From NCBI RefSeq assembly GCF_009937955.1, contig NZ_AP018439.1, forward strand, positions 3,658,001 through 3,722,000: 64,000 bases of DNA. Direction: 5' to 3'. This DNA is from Undibacterium sp. KW1 (lineage in GTDB: Bacteria > Pseudomonadota > Gammaproteobacteria > Burkholderiales > Burkholderiaceae_D). The position numbers were made by a program, and so were the translations under genes. Numbering within the stretch: the first letter of the stretch is position 1; every line of letters begins with the position of its first letter. Shown piece by piece: positions 27,973-35,998 of this stretch. The notes under the pieces were generated by a model, which made no database searches, was not told where the DNA came from, and saw only the letters and a program-made list of their open reading frames with translations.

Positions 27973-29297
27973 AAAACTGGCCACTCGCCCACCGCATATT
28001 ATTCCTGGCACTGGCCCCGGTCTGGGTCATTTCTGCCCTGCTGGTACTGCTGGTTGTCATCGTTGGCATTACTGAAATTGATGGTGCCATCAAGGCACGC
28101 GGCACCGTCATCACCCGCCAGTTGGCACCAGCCAGTGAATATGGTGCATTCTCCGGCAACCGAGAAGTCTTGCAGGCACTGACACAGTCAGTCATGAAAG
28201 AAGATGACGCCAAAGCCGTGGTCATCACCGATGCCGACAATAAAGTACTGGCCGTCAGCGGCAAACCCAGCAAGCTGGGGCCGGAACATGCCAAAGCCGC
28301 CGACAATGGCAAGATCTTGCGCGGCGACCATGAGTCACTGATCTTTGCCGCCCCGATTTATCAGGGTAAATCTGAGGCCGATGCCTTTGACCTGTTTGAC
28401 CGTATCCCGAATGACAAAGCTACCAAACAAAAGCTGCTGGGCCGCGTCTATCTGGAGCTGAGCACCCATGCCAGCCACCAGTCCAAGAATGTCTTTGTCG
28501 CCCTCAGCGTACTGATAGGCCTGGTCGGAACAGTCTGTGCATCCATACTCGCCATGCGCATGAGCCGTGACCTGACACGGCCATTATCACGCCTGCTCGA
28601 TGGCGTGCACCGTATGGAAAAAGGCGAGCTTGATACCCGCATCACCGCAAATTCTGGCGGTGAATTGCAGGAGCTGGAAGCAGGCTTCAACCAGATGGCT
28701 GAGAAGCTCGAAGCCAGCCATAAATCCATGATGGAAGTCAACGCCAACCTGGAAAACCTGGTCGTTGCCCGCACCCGCGAACTGGAATTGCGCAACCGTG
28801 ATCTTGAACTTCTGTCCAGCACCGACAGGCTCACCGGTCTGTATAACCGCCTCAAGCTCGAACAGATACTGGATGAAGAACACCAGCGCAGCCAGCGCTA
28901 TGGAACCAGTTTTTCACTTGCGATTGTCGATATAGACCTGTTCAAGCAAGTCAACGACACCCATGGCCACCAGACCGGTGACCAGGTTCTCATCAATATC
29001 GCCCGCATCCTGCAAGACCACGTACGCAGCATGGACGCAGTGGGCCGCTGGGGTGGCGAAGAATTTTTAGTGATCTTCCGAGAAACGACTATCCACGCAG
29101 CAATAGCCACTGCAGAAAAACTGCGTTGCGCCATTGCCAACCATGAATTCGAGGTGGTCGGCAAAAAGACCGCCAGCTTTGGCGTCACCAGCTATTACCA
29201 TCCAGACAATATCAACGAGATGATGAAGCGGGCTGATAATGCCCTCTACCATGCCAAGAATTGTGGGCGGAACCGCGTAGAATCCAGCGAAATGTAG
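27969..29297 (+). CDS. HAMP-GGDEF diguanylate cyclase
   Basis: A 442-residue membrane protein: span one at about 11-33, a periplasmic sensor region to about 172, span two (VFVALSVLIGLVGTVCASILAMRM), a HAMP linker (DLTRPLSRLLDGVHRMEKGELDTRI in part), a coiled coil and a GGDEF domain. The active site is GGEEF at 362-366; RSMD at 353-356 is the inhibitory RxxD site. It should synthesise c-di-GMP when its periplasmic part is stimulated. The ATGA overlap with the preceding binding protein argues for a functional partnership. Confidence 0.92.
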   Translation: MKNWPLAHRILFLALAPVWVISALLVLLVVIVGITEIDGAIKARGTVITRQLAPASEYGAFSGNREVLQALTQSVMKEDDAKAVVITDADNKVLAVSGKPSKLGPEHAKAADNGKILRGDHESLIFAAPIYQGKSEADAFDLFDRIPNDKATKQKLLGRVYLELSTHASHQSKNVFVALSVLIGLVGTVCASILAMRMSRDLTRPLSRLLDGVHRMEKGELDTRITANSGGELQELEAGFNQMAEKLEASHKSMMEVNANLENLVVARTRELELRNRDLELLSSTDRLTGLYNRLKLEQILDEEHQRSQRYGTSFSLAIVDIDLFKQVNDTHGHQTGDQVLINIARILQDHVRSMDAVGRWGGEEFLVIFRETTIHAAIATAEKLRCAIANHEFEVVGKKTASFGVTSYYHPDNINEMMKRADNALYHAKNCGRNRVESSEM

Positions 29298-29355
29298 ATT
29301 TGGCATTGCCAGATAGTCCAGATTTTAGGGTACACTGGCTTTGATACCATCAAAC

Positions 29356-29373
29356 GGGCAGGCATTCCTGCCC
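29356..29373 (+). other. Perfect hairpin in the glnS leader
   Basis: GGGCAGG (29356-29362) and CCTGCCC (29367-29373) form a 7-bp stem with a CATT loop, 59 bp after the cyclase stop and 125 bp before glnS. No T-run follows, so it is more likely an RNA leader structure or a 3' end stabiliser than an intrinsic terminator. Confidence 0.4.
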
Positions 29374-29497
29374 ATGCAGGAACAAACTGCAAGCAAACCA
29401 CGAGCAAACTTCGCGCCATCCATGCTGCGCTACGGTAAAATGCTTGTCATCTCCCTATTTATAAAGTGCCTTACAAGGTTCACAACAGTGATTAGCT

Positions 29498-31225
29498 ATG
29501 AGCAAAGATATAAAAAATAACGATAATGCAACAACTGCACCAGTGTCCAACTTCCTGCGCGCCATCATCGACAATGACCAGGCTGCTGGCAAATACGCCC
29601 GTGACGGCCTGCCCACAGTCATCACCCGCTTCCCGCCTGAACCGAATGGTTACCTGCACATCGGTCATGCAAAATCGATTTGCCTGAACTTTGGCCTGGC
29701 ACGCGATTACGCTGGCCGTTGCCACCTGCGCTTTGATGACACCAATCCTGAGAAAGAAGACCAGGAATATGTCGATACCATCATGGACAGCGTCAAATGG
29801 CTTGGCTTTGACTGGAACAACAAGGGTGAAGAACACCTGCACTATGCGAGCGATTATTTTGACCGTCTGTATGAAATCGCTGAATACCTGATCGGTGCTG
29901 GCCATGCCTATGTCGATAGCCAAAGCGCTGCCGACATGGTCACCAACCGTGGTGACTTTGGCCGCCCCGGTGTCAACTCACCTTTCCGTAATCGCTCTGT
30001 AGAAGAGTCACTGGACTTGCTGCGCCGCATGAAAGCGGGTGAATTCAAGGATGGCGAACACATCCTGCGCGCAAAAATCGACATGGCATCGCCGAACATG
30101 AATTTGCGCGACCCCGCCATCTACCGCATACGCCACGCCCATCATCACCGTACCGGTGACAAATGGTGCATCTACCCTATGTATGACTACACGCATCCGC
30201 TGTCTGATGCGATAGAAAACATCACGCATTCGATTTGCACGCTGGAATTCCAGGATCACCGCCCTTTCTATGACTGGATCATAGAACGCGCCGCCGAAGG
30301 TGGTTTCTTCAAAAAACCAGTGCCACAACAATATGAATTCGCCCGCCTGAACCTGACCTATGTCGTCACCAGCAAACGCAAACTGCGCCAACTGGTAGAA
30401 CAAAACATCGTCACCGGCTGGGACGACCCGCGCATGCCTACCATCGTTGGCATACGCCGCCGTGGCTACACACCAGAATCCCTGCAACTGTTCTGCGAGC
30501 GCATAGGCGTAACCCGCTCTGACGGCTGGATAGACTACAGCACGCTGGAAGGCTGCCTGCGCGAAGACCTGGACCCAAAAGCACCACGCGCCACTGCCGT
30601 ATTGCGCCCGCTAAAGCTCATTATCGACAACTTCCCGGAAGGCGAAAACATCGCCTGTACCGCACCTATCCACCCGCACCACCCAGAACTGGGCAACCGC
30701 GAATTCACGATAGGTAAAGAACTGTGGATAGAACAGGAAGACTTCATGGAAGAGCCAGTCAAAGGCTACTTCCGCCTCTTCCCCGGCAACAAGGTACGCC
30801 TGCGTTATGGCTATGTGGTCGAATGCACAGGCTGCGACAAGGATGAAAACGGCAATGTCATCGCCGTGCATTGCAACTACTTCGCCGACAGCAAATCCGG
30901 CACAGAAGGCAGCGCCAACTACAAAGTCAAAGGCAACCTGCACTGGGTCAATGCAGCAGATGCACTGGAAGCTGAAGTACGCCTGTACGACCGCTTATTC
31001 ACGGATGCCAACCCTGATGCTGGTGGCAAAGACTTCATGGCCTTGCTGAACCCGGATGCGCTGGAAGTGGTACGCGCTTATGTAGAACCGGGCCTCGCGA
31101 CAATCACGCCGGATACACGATTGCAGTTTGAACGCCATGGTTATTTTGTGGCGGACCGTGTGGACTCGGTTGTTGGGAAGCCGGTGTTTAATCGGGTGAC
31201 GACTTTGAAGGATTCGTTCAAGTAA
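29498..31225 (+). CDS. glnS: Glutaminyl-tRNA synthetase
   Basis: A 575-residue class I aminoacyl-tRNA synthetase that charges tRNA-Gln. The HIGH motif is in PPEPNGYLHIGHAKS, the KMSKS-like loop is VTSKRKLRQLV, and the catalytic core (RFDDTNPEKEDQEYVDTI) and C-terminal anticodon-binding beta-barrels are complete. Length is normal for the proteobacterial enzyme. An AT-rich two-gene block begins only 17 bp after its stop codon, so read-through from glnS could transcribe the acquired genes. Confidence 0.96.
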   Translation: MSKDIKNNDNATTAPVSNFLRAIIDNDQAAGKYARDGLPTVITRFPPEPNGYLHIGHAKSICLNFGLARDYAGRCHLRFDDTNPEKEDQEYVDTIMDSVKWLGFDWNNKGEEHLHYASDYFDRLYEIAEYLIGAGHAYVDSQSAADMVTNRGDFGRPGVNSPFRNRSVEESLDLLRRMKAGEFKDGEHILRAKIDMASPNMNLRDPAIYRIRHAHHHRTGDKWCIYPMYDYTHPLSDAIENITHSICTLEFQDHRPFYDWIIERAAEGGFFKKPVPQQYEFARLNLTYVVTSKRKLRQLVEQNIVTGWDDPRMPTIVGIRRRGYTPESLQLFCERIGVTRSDGWIDYSTLEGCLREDLDPKAPRATAVLRPLKLIIDNFPEGENIACTAPIHPHHPELGNREFTIGKELWIEQEDFMEEPVKGYFRLFPGNKVRLRYGYVVECTGCDKDENGNVIAVHCNYFADSKSGTEGSANYKVKGNLHWVNAADALEAEVRLYDRLFTDANPDAGGKDFMALLNPDALEVVRAYVEPGLATITPDTRLQFERHGYFVADRVDSVVGKPVFNRVTTLKDSFK

Positions 31226-31242
31226 CGACAAGAAAGTTGAAA

Positions 31243-32445
31243 ATGAAAATTATTAGCGTACTCAAAGATGAACGAGTTGACTGTTTTTCAGTAATGACCG
31301 AAATGGCTGTTGCAGACTATTTGAATTTTGTGTCTCATGCATATAGCAATCGTGGAGGCATTGAAGGACAGCGAGATCAACTTACAGCATCGACCGCTAT
31401 TCGTATTAGAAAGAGAATGTCAGAGGACTTCTTACAGGGTGCAGTATTACCTCCTGTAGTGATTGGGCTCATTGTACAAAGCAAAATTCTAAAAAAATTT
31501 GGTACCTCGACAAGACCTCAAATGAGAGATTTATTAAAGGATATCAAAGAAGACGACATTTCCATAATTGACGGTATGCAACGAACAACTGCTATTCAAG
31601 ATTTAAATCTAGAAAAACCAGCTGAATTAAAAACGAGAACTATTCGAGTTGAATTTTGGATGTCAGCTCAAACAAACAGTTTGATTTATAGAATGTTAGT
31701 ATTAAATTCCGGTCAGGTTCCTTGGAATCTTCGTCGTCAGATTGAAGTTGTTTTTAGCGGAGTGCTTTCAGAGATAAAGAAAAATGTTAAAGGCCTTGAA
31801 GTTAAAGAATTAAAGAATAAAGGCCGGAGAACAAAAGGAGGACAATTTCAATCAGACTCGTTGATTGAACTATTCCTCGTATTTGGCGCCAGAAAAGAAA
31901 AGGTAGACACAAAAGAACGATTAGCGGATGAATTCACGCGTCTTGATTTTATAGAGGCATCTTCGGATGATGGTTTCACTAAATTATTTTTTGACGCATT
32001 AAGTTTACTAGTCAACATTGACAAAGAGTTTGACCGACTAGATGAAATATCTCAAACCAGCACAACAAATGATATTGTTGACGGAAGATTTTCGATTGGA
32101 AAGGATATTTTTTCAAGTCAACCGGCTTGTGTAGGATTTATGACGGCAATAGCGATCTACGTCTTGGGGCGGCCAGGAAGTAAGCAAAAATCGCATTCAC
32201 AGCAAGTGAAAGCAATTTTAGATATAAATACATGGGGAACTTCTTTTGTCACCAGATTAAAATCTTTAAGTCTTGAGGACATGCGAGCATTTTTAGATTT
32301 AGAAACATTAAATTCATTTTTGTCTTCACGAAAAAGTGGAAAGATCGGGGAATTTGAAAGAGAGTTTTTTCTTAAGGCATTCCAAGTTCTGATTGAGGAT
32401 CAATTTAAAACTCAAAATATGGCAGAGTGCTGGAGAGCATTTTAA
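31243..32445 (+). CDS. Unrecognised ParB/DGQR-like protein of an AT-rich island
   Basis: A 400-residue protein without a signal peptide or membrane span. Residues 106-120 contain IIDGMQRTTAI with D110-G-M-Q-R114, which resembles the DGQQR/DGQHR motif of DUF262 (GmrSD) and DndB-type proteins of the ParB/sulfiredoxin fold; the preceding VLPPVVIGLIV and following LNSGQVPWNLRRQIE also fit that layout. In DUF262 this motif binds NTP; here Q is replaced by M at the third position. AT-rich codon use differs sharply from glnS. It precedes the HEPN-like gene by one base between stop and GTG. Function is unknown; a modification-dependent or abortive defence role is inference. ATG 31243 is chosen over a TTG at 31237. 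Confidence 0.7.
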   Translation: MKIISVLKDERVDCFSVMTEMAVADYLNFVSHAYSNRGGIEGQRDQLTASTAIRIRKRMSEDFLQGAVLPPVVIGLIVQSKILKKFGTSTRPQMRDLLKDIKEDDISIIDGMQRTTAIQDLNLEKPAELKTRTIRVEFWMSAQTNSLIYRMLVLNSGQVPWNLRRQIEVVFSGVLSEIKKNVKGLEVKELKNKGRRTKGGQFQSDSLIELFLVFGARKEKVDTKERLADEFTRLDFIEASSDDGFTKLFFDALSLLVNIDKEFDRLDEISQTSTTNDIVDGRFSIGKDIFSSQPACVGFMTAIAIYVLGRPGSKQKSHSQQVKAILDINTWGTSFVTRLKSLSLEDMRAFLDLETLNSFLSSRKSGKIGEFEREFFLKAFQVLIEDQFKTQNMAECWRAF

Positions 32446-32446
32446 A

Positions 32447-33535
32447 GTGGCCAGATCAGCAATTGAATGTAACAAAGCGATTTTTGATCGCCTCAAAACG
32501 CATGCTGCAGAAAAAACAAATTCGCCAATTGGAGCCGAAATCTCCAAGACTAATTATTACATCCGCTCAAATGCTGATTCAAAAGAATGGATAATTAATG
32601 GCAATCTTGATGCTCCTATATACTTACCAAATAAAATAATTGCAACAAAAATTTCGCTTAACAGCCACCAACTCTTCGTCGTGGTTTCCGAAGATAAATT
32701 TGAATCTGTAAATCCCACTGATTTCGCGCATATTGATCAATGTTTTACAGACGACCAAATGAATTTTCCAGATTTTGAAGGTGGACTTTGGACTTTGATA
32801 TTGGCAGAGTTAAAAATTGAACCCAGCATAGCAAGTGGTTACGAAATACTCCAAATTTTAATTACAGATGAAAAAGCTAATGCAATTGGGATAAGTGTTG
32901 ACGCTTTAAAACTTTTTTTTCCAAAAATACAAATCTTCTATATTTCAGAAAATTCGATATATAGTTCATTCGATACCACTCAATTATTTTTAGCGCTCAC
33001 TCTGCAAAATCCAAACAAGTTAACTTTGAATTGGAATAAAAACGCTATTGACTCTTTTGAGGACACACTTACAGTTCCTCATGACGAATACCCCTACTAT
33101 TGCTTAATCAATTCACTATATTCTGCTAGGTGGGAATTAGCATTTCTGGAAATTTATAAACAACTTGAATTTCTTTATTCCATACCTCAAGCTGCCGAAC
33201 TTAAAAGATTAATCCAATCACAAATAAGTGTTTTAGATATAGCGAAACACGTTGAAGACTCACTCAGTTGGAGAGCATCGGAAGAACCTTCTTTAGCCCA
33301 CCTTTTTTCTTTGCTTCCTCAAGGCATCCATGACGACATCGTAAATGCCACTGCCAACCTAGCGCCATTTTCTGCAGTGAAACCTAATGCGGCAGCACGG
33401 ATTTACAAAATACGAAATTCTGTGGTTCATTTACGTCCAGCTGTAAGGCCTATCGAAATCGACGAAGACTCTTGGAATTTATTGAACCAAGAACTTTGCA
33501 AAGCAAGTATCAATTTATATAGACAGTTACTTTAG
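32447..33535 (+). CDS. Unrecognised protein with C-terminal HEPN-type motif
   Basis: A 362-residue protein with no secretion signal. The first 200 residues are unlike anything I recognise. The last third is all-helical and contains IYKIRNSVVHLRP, where R323-N-x3-H328 matches the HEPN ribonuclease signature (R, polar residue, then His). GTG 32447 is taken as start because GGAGAG lies 9 nt upstream and the preceding gene stops one base before it; a TTG at 32393 would overlap that gene. AT-rich composition matches its partner. HEPN proteins often act as RNase toxins or effectors in defence and abortive infection, so this could be the effector and the DGQR-like protein its sensor or regulator. 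Function is inferred from one motif and context. Confidence 0.7.
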   Translation: MARSAIECNKAIFDRLKTHAAEKTNSPIGAEISKTNYYIRSNADSKEWIINGNLDAPIYLPNKIIATKISLNSHQLFVVVSEDKFESVNPTDFAHIDQCFTDDQMNFPDFEGGLWTLILAELKIEPSIASGYEILQILITDEKANAIGISVDALKLFFPKIQIFYISENSIYSSFDTTQLFLALTLQNPNKLTLNWNKNAIDSFEDTLTVPHDEYPYYCLINSLYSARWELAFLEIYKQLEFLYSIPQAAELKRLIQSQISVLDIAKHVEDSLSWRASEEPSLAHLFSLLPQGIHDDIVNATANLAPFSAVKPNAAARIYKIRNSVVHLRPAVRPIEIDEDSWNLLNQELCKASINLYRQLL

Positions 33536-33713
33536 ATAAGTTGACTGAGACATTTTAAAGCTACAGCTCACATTCGCTGATTTTAATGCCGATTTAGCTC
33601 ACACAGACTTAAACATTCGATAGCATCGCAACGTAAATGTTACCTTTTTAACCGTTTCCACAATTGTGTATCATTGAACTTCACAATCTAAATTTAAAGC
33701 GCAGATTACTCCA

Positions 33714-34523
33714 TCATTTACCCCCACCACCGATAGCGTTAGAACGTTGTCCAGCAAACTGCCCTCTCCCAAATCCCGTCAAATTCCAGTGCCCAGAAAC
33801 GCTACCTGTCTTAAGATTGATTTTGCCATCGAAACTCGCTGAGCCTGCCAGCCCCTTCCCTGTCATTTGCACGACACCATTTGTTGATACTTTACCGGTG
33901 ATCGTAAAGCTGCTGTGGGCTGTGTCTGAATCGGCAGAGCCGAAGATGTTGCCCAACCGATCGACGTGGATATAAAACGTGCCTGCATCGGCACCGTTAT
34001 AGCTGCCGTAATAATCTCCAAGAATACCGGTATAGCCAGATTCACTGCCCTCAGCTTGTGCCGATTCCCTGGCTATTGATGTTGCCTGCGAGCGAAGCTG
34101 GGCAAGACTGACTGCGGCTTTGGCGGGTGCTTCTGCTTCGGTGCCAGCTGTTATGTCGGCAAGTGATTTTGCTGTTGCCGTAGGTGTGGGCAATTTCTCG
34201 ATGGGTGCCGGACTCACAGCCGTACTTGGTGTTTGCGCAGATTCTTTTTTGGCCGCAGGTGGCAGCTTTTGATCATCTGCTTTTTGATGTTCCAGGTATT
34301 GATGTCCTTCTTTTCGATGCTCATTTTTTGGCGGCAATGTATCTGTTTGCGGAGTAACAGGCGTCAGGAAAGTCACTGCTGTTCCAAACTCTGCCTTGTC
34401 TTTCTGCGGAGTGTAATTGCGTGATAAAGCGACGAAAAACAGGACGTGCATTATCAGGATGACGATCAAGGGTCGCATCCTGATATGGCTACTAAATTGC
34501 AATGTTTGCTGTAGCGATGTCAT
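33714..34523 (-). CDS. Membrane-anchored protein with TonB-like N-terminus
   Basis: About 269 residues. One membrane span (RPLIVILIMHVLFFVALS) is followed by a Pro/Lys/Thr/Ala-rich periplasmic linker (about 45-165) and a C-terminal beta-rich domain with the repeated pattern YGSYNGADAGTFYIHVD, FTITGKVSTNGVVQMTGKG and GSVSGHWNLTGFGRGQFAG, ending in SNAIGGGGK. The N-terminus resembles TonB, but the end is not a TonB C-terminal domain. The in-frame ATG at 34523 lies downstream of the beta-lactamase-like gene and is not preceded by a clear ribosome site. Function unknown. Confidence 0.65.
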   Translation of the reverse strand: MTSLQQTLQFSSHIRMRPLIVILIMHVLFFVALSRNYTPQKDKAEFGTAVTFLTPVTPQTDTLPPKNEHRKEGHQYLEHQKADDQKLPPAAKKESAQTPSTAVSPAPIEKLPTPTATAKSLADITAGTEAEAPAKAAVSLAQLRSQATSIARESAQAEGSESGYTGILGDYYGSYNGADAGTFYIHVDRLGNIFGSADSDTAHSSFTITGKVSTNGVVQMTGKGLAGSASFDGKINLKTGSVSGHWNLTGFGRGQFAGQRSNAIGGGGK

Positions 34524-34550
34524 TCCATTTTTTAATGCGTTTTTTCGCTT

Positions 34551-34580
34551 AAGGCTGCAGACACTTCTGCCTGCAGCCTT
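34551..34580. other. 10-bp perfect hairpin after the serine hydrolase gene
   Basis: AAGGCTGCAG (34551-34560) and CTGCAGCCTT (34571-34580) form a stem with a 10-nt loop, 4 bp past the hydrolase stop and 27 bp before the next gene on the same strand. No T-run follows on the minus strand, so it is not a classic terminator; it may be an attenuator or an mRNA end stabiliser. Confidence 0.5.
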
Positions 34581-34584
34581 TAGT

Positions 34585-35682
34585 TTACTGTGCCAGCGGA
34601 AAATCTGTATTGATAATCTTGTTGCCGATATCAGCCACGCTGACATCTGCATTCGATAATATCACGACGCCTTTGCCGGCTTTTTTATCGAAGGCGATGT
34701 AGCTGCTATAGCCGCCTGTCCGGCCTTCAAGACCCAGGATGGAACTGTTGAATTTATTGTTGTAGCCACCCCAGACCAGCAAGAGGCGGTTGCCTATTTC
34801 AAAGGGCATCTGCAATTTATGCATGGTACCGTTGAGCGGCGTCTTGGTCTGGTCCATATTGGCAGCGAGGAACTTGAGCATGTCATTGGCGGACGAGTGT
34901 AAACCACCCGCACCTTCGAAGGCGCTGAAGTTCCAGGTCGGTGCTACAGTGAATTGTGCCTTGCTGCTATAGCCTGTTGCCATGCGCTTTTGCAAGTCTG
35001 CATTGAGGTTCACGCTGGTGGCGGTCATGCCCAAGGGTGTAGTTACGCGATTCTTGATCAGGGTTTCATAATCGGTGCCGGCGCGCTGGCTAAGCACCTG
35101 ACCCAGCAGGCCATTGCCCAAACTGGAGTACAGATAACGGCTGCCGACATCGTATCTCATCTGGTAACTGCCCAGAAATTCATAGGCTTTACTGGTGGTA
35201 AAACCTGCATAGGGATTGTCGGTACCTGTGCCTGGGGTGCCAGGTACGGCAGGCAGGCCGGAGCGATGCGAGGACAGGTCAGAGAGTGTGATTTTCCTGT
35301 CTTCATAGTAGGGTATCCTGACACCGTCAGGCAGGTAAGTCTCGATAGGTTCTTTCAGTCTGACTTCACTTTTCTCTGCCATGTCCATCATGGCCACGCC
35401 GGTAAATGCGCTGGTGATGGAACCAATTTCAAACAGGGTATCGCCATCGACAGGACGGCGCTCGGCAAGATTGGCATAGCCGTAGCTGATCACGCGGCTG
35501 CCTTTTTCATCGACGATGCCGACCACCAGGCCCACCGCTTTTTTGTCTGTATCAACACGCTGCTTGAGGATGTTCAAAATGTCTGCGTCGGACATGGATG
35601 TTGCTGCGTGTGCCTGAATGGCACCGAGTGCCAGCGTTGCCATCAGTAATTTCGCAGGGAGAAGGCGGGAAGTTTTTTTCAT
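34585..35682 (-). CDS. Beta-lactamase-like serine hydrolase with altered motifs
   Basis: A 365-residue secreted protein (signal LLMATLALGAIQAHA) of the class C beta-lactamase / D-amino-peptidase fold: FEIGSITSAFTG, SDLSSHRSGLP, LYSSLGNGLLGQVL and a late GRTGGYSSYIAFD. In most relatives the first motif is SxxK and the second YxN. Here S88-I-T-S91 lacks the lysine and Y185-S-S187 lacks the asparagine, and the usual HTG is RTG. The nucleophile serine remains. Activity is therefore doubtful: it may be a diverged esterase or a binding protein. Start ATG 35682 is chosen for the signal peptide; the frame is open further upstream. Confidence 0.85.
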   Translation of the reverse strand: MKKTSRLLPAKLLMATLALGAIQAHAATSMSDADILNILKQRVDTDKKAVGLVVGIVDEKGSRVISYGYANLAERRPVDGDTLFEIGSITSAFTGVAMMDMAEKSEVRLKEPIETYLPDGVRIPYYEDRKITLSDLSSHRSGLPAVPGTPGTGTDNPYAGFTTSKAYEFLGSYQMRYDVGSRYLYSSLGNGLLGQVLSQRAGTDYETLIKNRVTTPLGMTATSVNLNADLQKRMATGYSSKAQFTVAPTWNFSAFEGAGGLHSSANDMLKFLAANMDQTKTPLNGTMHKLQMPFEIGNRLLLVWGGYNNKFNSSILGLEGRTGGYSSYIAFDKKAGKGVVILSNADVSVADIGNKIINTDFPLAQ

Positions 35683-35998
35683 GTTCGTTGTGCTTTCTGA
35701 TTCAGGATTAAGAAACCCAGACCCACTCATGGAGAGATCTGCAAACTGGTAATAACTGTGCGAAGGCAGGTTTATTGCTTCGCCGGTGCTGCTTGATTGC
35801 AAGCACATGGCGCAATATAGGCAATACCTGATTTTCAAGTAGGCAGATTGAGACAGAAGTGCAAATTAAGGGATTGAATGTGGAATTTTGAGGAACCAAA
35901 TGCACGAACTGTTCGTGGATACCGCGCGCATCTGTACACAATTGATGCCGCAGTGGGCTGATAGTTTTAACGTGGCAGGGGCAATGTCAGGGGTAAGG
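35683..35998. other. Gap with no recognised gene
   Basis: No convincing coding frame is seen. Next to the LysR stop there are two near-identical copies of GTCAGGGTAA (35986-35996 with one extra G, and 35998-36007). The gap must contain the promoter of the minus-strand hydrolase, but no clear -35/-10 pair was identified. Confidence 0.5.

Noticed and set aside
29306..29336. TTGCCA/TACACT as glnS promoter
   Set aside because: The 19-bp spacing is too long to call with confidence.
31209..33713. Site-specific integration of the AT-rich cassette at the glnS 3' end
   Set aside because: No duplicated glnS end, no flanking direct repeat and no integrase or transposase were found.
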